The notes beneath the pieces are model-generated. The model did not search any database. It was given only the letters and a program-made list of their open reading frames with translations, and was not told where the DNA came from. 6,996 bases of DNA from Halovivax sp. (lineage in GTDB: Archaea; Halobacteriota; Halobacteria; Halobacteriales; Natrialbaceae). This document shows positions 5,288 through 6,996 of the stretch, piece after piece. Each line of letters begins with the position of its first letter. Positions within the stretch are counted from its first letter, which is position 1. Location: contig SLIS01000035.1 in NCBI GenBank assembly GCA_007135505.1, positions 1-6,996 of the forward strand, given 5' to 3'. The position numbers were made by a program, and so were the translations under genes.

Positions 5288-5911
5288 ATGAACGGGTTCC
5301 GACTGGTCGTCGTAGGGACGCTCCTCGTCTGTACGCTCACGCTCGTCTCGATGGGCGTGGTCGCGGTCGTCGAGCCGTCGATCGAAGGCGAGACGAACGA
5401 ATCTGACACCGAGATGGGCGACGAGATCGGTTCATTCATGCAAGTCAGCGCTGCCCAGACGAGCGGCGAGGTCGACCGGGGAATGTTCGGCGCCTCGTTC
5501 GACCAGGCGGCGGACAGAGAGCAGGTCATCCAGGACCGAATCGACGAACTCGAAGCCGAATACGATGACCTGGAGGCCCGCGCCGACAGCCTCGATAACG
5601 CATCCGACGACCGTCCGGAACCAGCAAGGCAGGCCCAGCTACTGCGACTCGCCGTTCAGCTCGATTCGTTCAACCAGTCGGTCACCGACGCCGAGACGCG
5701 CGCCGAGGCCGCTGGTGTCGACGTCGATCAACTCGAGGAGCTACGCACGAACGCCTCGGAGCTGGCCGGCCCCGAAGTCGCCGAAATCGCCCAGGGCCTT
5801 GCCGGCATCGACTCACCGGGACACGCCGACGAGGAGCGGCCGGGAGGCCCCGACGAGGCCGATGACAGTCCACCGGAGGACGATCCGAAGGGCGAGACCG
5901 AGGACACGTAG
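5288..5911 (+). CDS. Membrane-anchored or secreted coiled-coil protein, unknown function
   Basis: I do not recognise the family. The 207-residue product starts with a Sec-type signal or anchor (MNGFRLVVV, hydrophobic core about residues 4-28) and is otherwise hydrophilic and acidic. A coiled-coil-like region runs from about 77 to 103 (IQDRIDELEAEYDDLEARAD) and a second helical stretch from about 112 to 170. The tail (about 175-207) is a disordered Asp/Glu/Pro/Gly run without any second hydrophobic anchor. There is no lipobox cysteine after the hydrophobic core; the only cysteine (C15) lies within it, so cleavage or retention is unclear. Four N-x-S sequons (N37, N104, N129, N155) lie in the predicted exterior part, consistent with haloarchaeal N-glycosylation. 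The ATG at 5288 is chosen from the TATA spacing and because it places the hydrophobic segment at the N-terminus. It is divergent from the DUF5802-like gene and convergent with the threonine synthase gene. Confidence 0.78.
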   Translation: MNGFRLVVVGTLLVCTLTLVSMGVVAVVEPSIEGETNESDTEMGDEIGSFMQVSAAQTSGEVDRGMFGASFDQAADREQVIQDRIDELEAEYDDLEARADSLDNASDDRPEPARQAQLLRLAVQLDSFNQSVTDAETRAEAAGVDVDQLEELRTNASELAGPEVAEIAQGLAGIDSPGHADEERPGGPDEADDSPPEDDPKGETEDT

Positions 5912-5936
5912 GGGGAACCGACGCTACGCGACGAGT

Positions 5937-5953
5937 CTATTCCGCTTTTCTGG
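5937..5953 (+). terminator. Possible pyrimidine-rich termination region of the coiled-coil protein gene
   Basis: The segment CTATTCCGCTTTTCTGG, 25 nt after the stop codon, contains a four-T run, and archaeal transcription can end at T-rich sequence without a hairpin. The run is short, so support is weak. The rest of the 181-bp convergent gap holds only small inverted repeats: CGAAG-CGAC-CTTCG at 6025-6038, and AGCCGA/TCGGCT at 6059-6078. The second one would be the first structure met after the threonine synthase stop codon. Confidence 0.25.
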
Positions 5954-6092
5954 CTGCGATGCGACGTCGATACTTCTGTGTACCTGTGTTTCACCGGCCG
6001 ATCGGTTGGATGACGGCCCTCGGACGAAGCGACCTTCGGGACGACGCTGGTAGCCCGTAGCCGACGGTGGTATCGGCTCCCGTTCGATACTG

Positions 6093-6996
6093 CTAGATCC
6101 CCTGGCCCATCAGGTGGCTACGCAGGACATCGGCGTCTTTGTTTCCGGATCCGGTGTTGACGACCACCACCGTGTCGTTCTCGTCGAATTCGCCCCGTTC
6201 CGCGAGCGCCCACGCGCCGCTGGCGGCAGCCGCGCAAGTCGGCGCCATCTCGAGGCCCTCGTGCTGGGCGACGGCGATCGCGGCGTCTAAGATTTCGCTG
6301 TCGTCGGTGGCGACGGCGCCGCCATCGGTCTCTCGCAGCGCTTCCAGAATCCACCGGCTGGCGCCCGGGTCCGGAATTTCGATCCCGCCGCAGATCGTGT
6401 CCGGATGCTCGACGGGCTCGTGTTCGTTGCGGCCGGCCTCGAACGCCTCGACGATCGGTGCACAGCCGGTCGCCTGGGCGGCGTAGAACGCGGGGACCTC
6501 GTCGATCAATCCTAGCCGCTCCCACTCGAGCGCGGCCTTGTACATGCCGACGAGGCCGACGCCGCCGCCGGTCGGGTAAACGATCGCGTCGGGAACCGTC
6601 CACGCTAGCTGCTCGATCAGTTCGTACAGCATCGTCTTCTTTCCCTCGTGTCGGTACGGCGTTACGAACGACGCCAGCGAGTACCAGTCGTCGTGTTCGG
6701 CCTGGGCGTCGGCAGCGGCCGCCGCGGCGTCGCCGATTCGACCGCCACTGACGGTCAGATCCCCGGCGTGGACGTTCACCATCGCCTTCGTCGTGAAGCT
6801 CGACCGAGACGGCAAGAAGACGTGCGCGTCGAGGCCGGCGCGCCCCGCATAAGACGCGGCCGCCTGCCCGGCGTTGCCGGCCGAGTGGAGGACGACGTCG
6901 GTCGCCCCGTGCTGGGTCGCGGCCGTGACGGCCATCGACGCGCCGCGATCCTTGAAGGTTCCCGTCGGATTCCGTCCCTCGTCCTTTAGCAGGAAC
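6093..6996 (-). CDS. thrC: Threonine synthase family PLP enzyme, 5' end beyond the window (partial)
   Basis: Threonine synthase converts O-phosphohomoserine to threonine and phosphate using pyridoxal phosphate, the last step of threonine synthesis. The frame stays open to the window edge and 300 codons are visible. The first readable residues, FLLKDEGRNPTGTFKDRGAS, hold the PLP-binding lysine (K15 of the visible part, codon 6951-6953). The ATG at 6935 is therefore an internal methionine and not the start. Further fold-type II landmarks are SAGNAG (38-43, cofactor-contacting Asn), the phosphate-binding glycine loop TGGG (142-145) and NTGSGNKD (280-287) near the C-terminus. The C-terminus appears complete, with TAG at 6093. 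About 80-130 N-terminal residues are probably missing. Haloarchaea often carry several paralogues, and a related fold-type II enzyme cannot be excluded without the substrate-binding N-terminus. Confidence 0.85.
   Translation of the reverse strand, partial: FLLKDEGRNPTGTFKDRGASMAVTAATQHGATDVVLHSAGNAGQAAASYAGRAGLDAHVFLPSRSSFTTKAMVNVHAGDLTVSGGRIGDAAAAAADAQAEHDDWYSLASFVTPYRHEGKKTMLYELIEQLAWTVPDAIVYPTGGGVGLVGMYKAALEWERLGLIDEVPAFYAAQATGCAPIVEAFEAGRNEHEPVEHPDTICGGIEIPDPGASRWILEALRETDGGAVATDDSEILDAAIAVAQHEGLEMAPTCAAAASGAWALAERGEFDENDTVVVVNTGSGNKDADVLRSHLMGQGI

Noticed and set aside
5998..6005. CCGATCGG palindrome in the convergent gap
   Set aside because: An 8-bp palindrome of the commonest local words, with no positional support.

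Overview
The window looks like ordinary chromosome from a halophilic archaeon (class Halobacteria). The base composition is G+C-rich, the soluble proteins are strongly acidic, and several products are families I associate with haloarchaea. The promoters also fit: for most transcription units a TATA-like element is centred 25-29 bp upstream of the start codon with no Shine-Dalgarno sequence, the pattern of leaderless haloarchaeal transcripts. I see no tRNA or rRNA, CRISPR array, insertion sequence or integrase, and no gene-free stretch longer than 300 bp.

Layout, left to right. (1) A plus-strand gene encodes a four-helix membrane protein of unknown function (33-1073). (2) A minus-strand gene convergent to it encodes an 80-residue acidic protein with its own promoter (1135-1377). 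(3) A minus-strand two-gene operon (1456-3509) encodes a DUF1611-type P-loop protein followed, with a 4-nt overlap, by an enolase-superfamily dipeptide-epimerase-like enzyme. Together they match the DgcN-DgcA D-glutamate catabolic pair. (4) A minus-strand gene encodes a Vms1/Ankzf1-type (VLRF1) release-factor-like protein with a GGFSQ catalytic-loop motif (3621-4541). (5) A minus-strand gene encodes a 131-residue haloarchaeal protein, probably DUF5802 (4661-5056). (6) A divergent intergenic region of about 230 bp carries promoters in both directions and a 23-bp inverted repeat. (7) A plus-strand gene encodes a membrane-anchored or secreted coiled-coil protein with four N-glycosylation sequons (5288-5911). 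(8) A minus-strand threonine-synthase-family gene has its 5' end beyond the right edge (6093-6996).

The main functional unit is the dgcN-dgcA operon. DgcN would acetylate D-glutamate with acetyl-CoA, and DgcA would racemise N-acetyl-D-glutamate to N-acetyl-L-glutamate. A deacetylase encoded elsewhere would then release L-glutamate. The second gene has a good Shine-Dalgarno sequence inside the end of the first. The first gene has a leaderless-type promoter with a perfect 7-bp inverted repeat between the TATA element and the start codon, a plausible operator. The other genes appear to be separate transcription units. The VLRF1 protein suggests ribosome rescue, and the threonine synthase belongs to amino-acid biosynthesis. 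Nothing in the window links either of them to D-glutamate metabolism.
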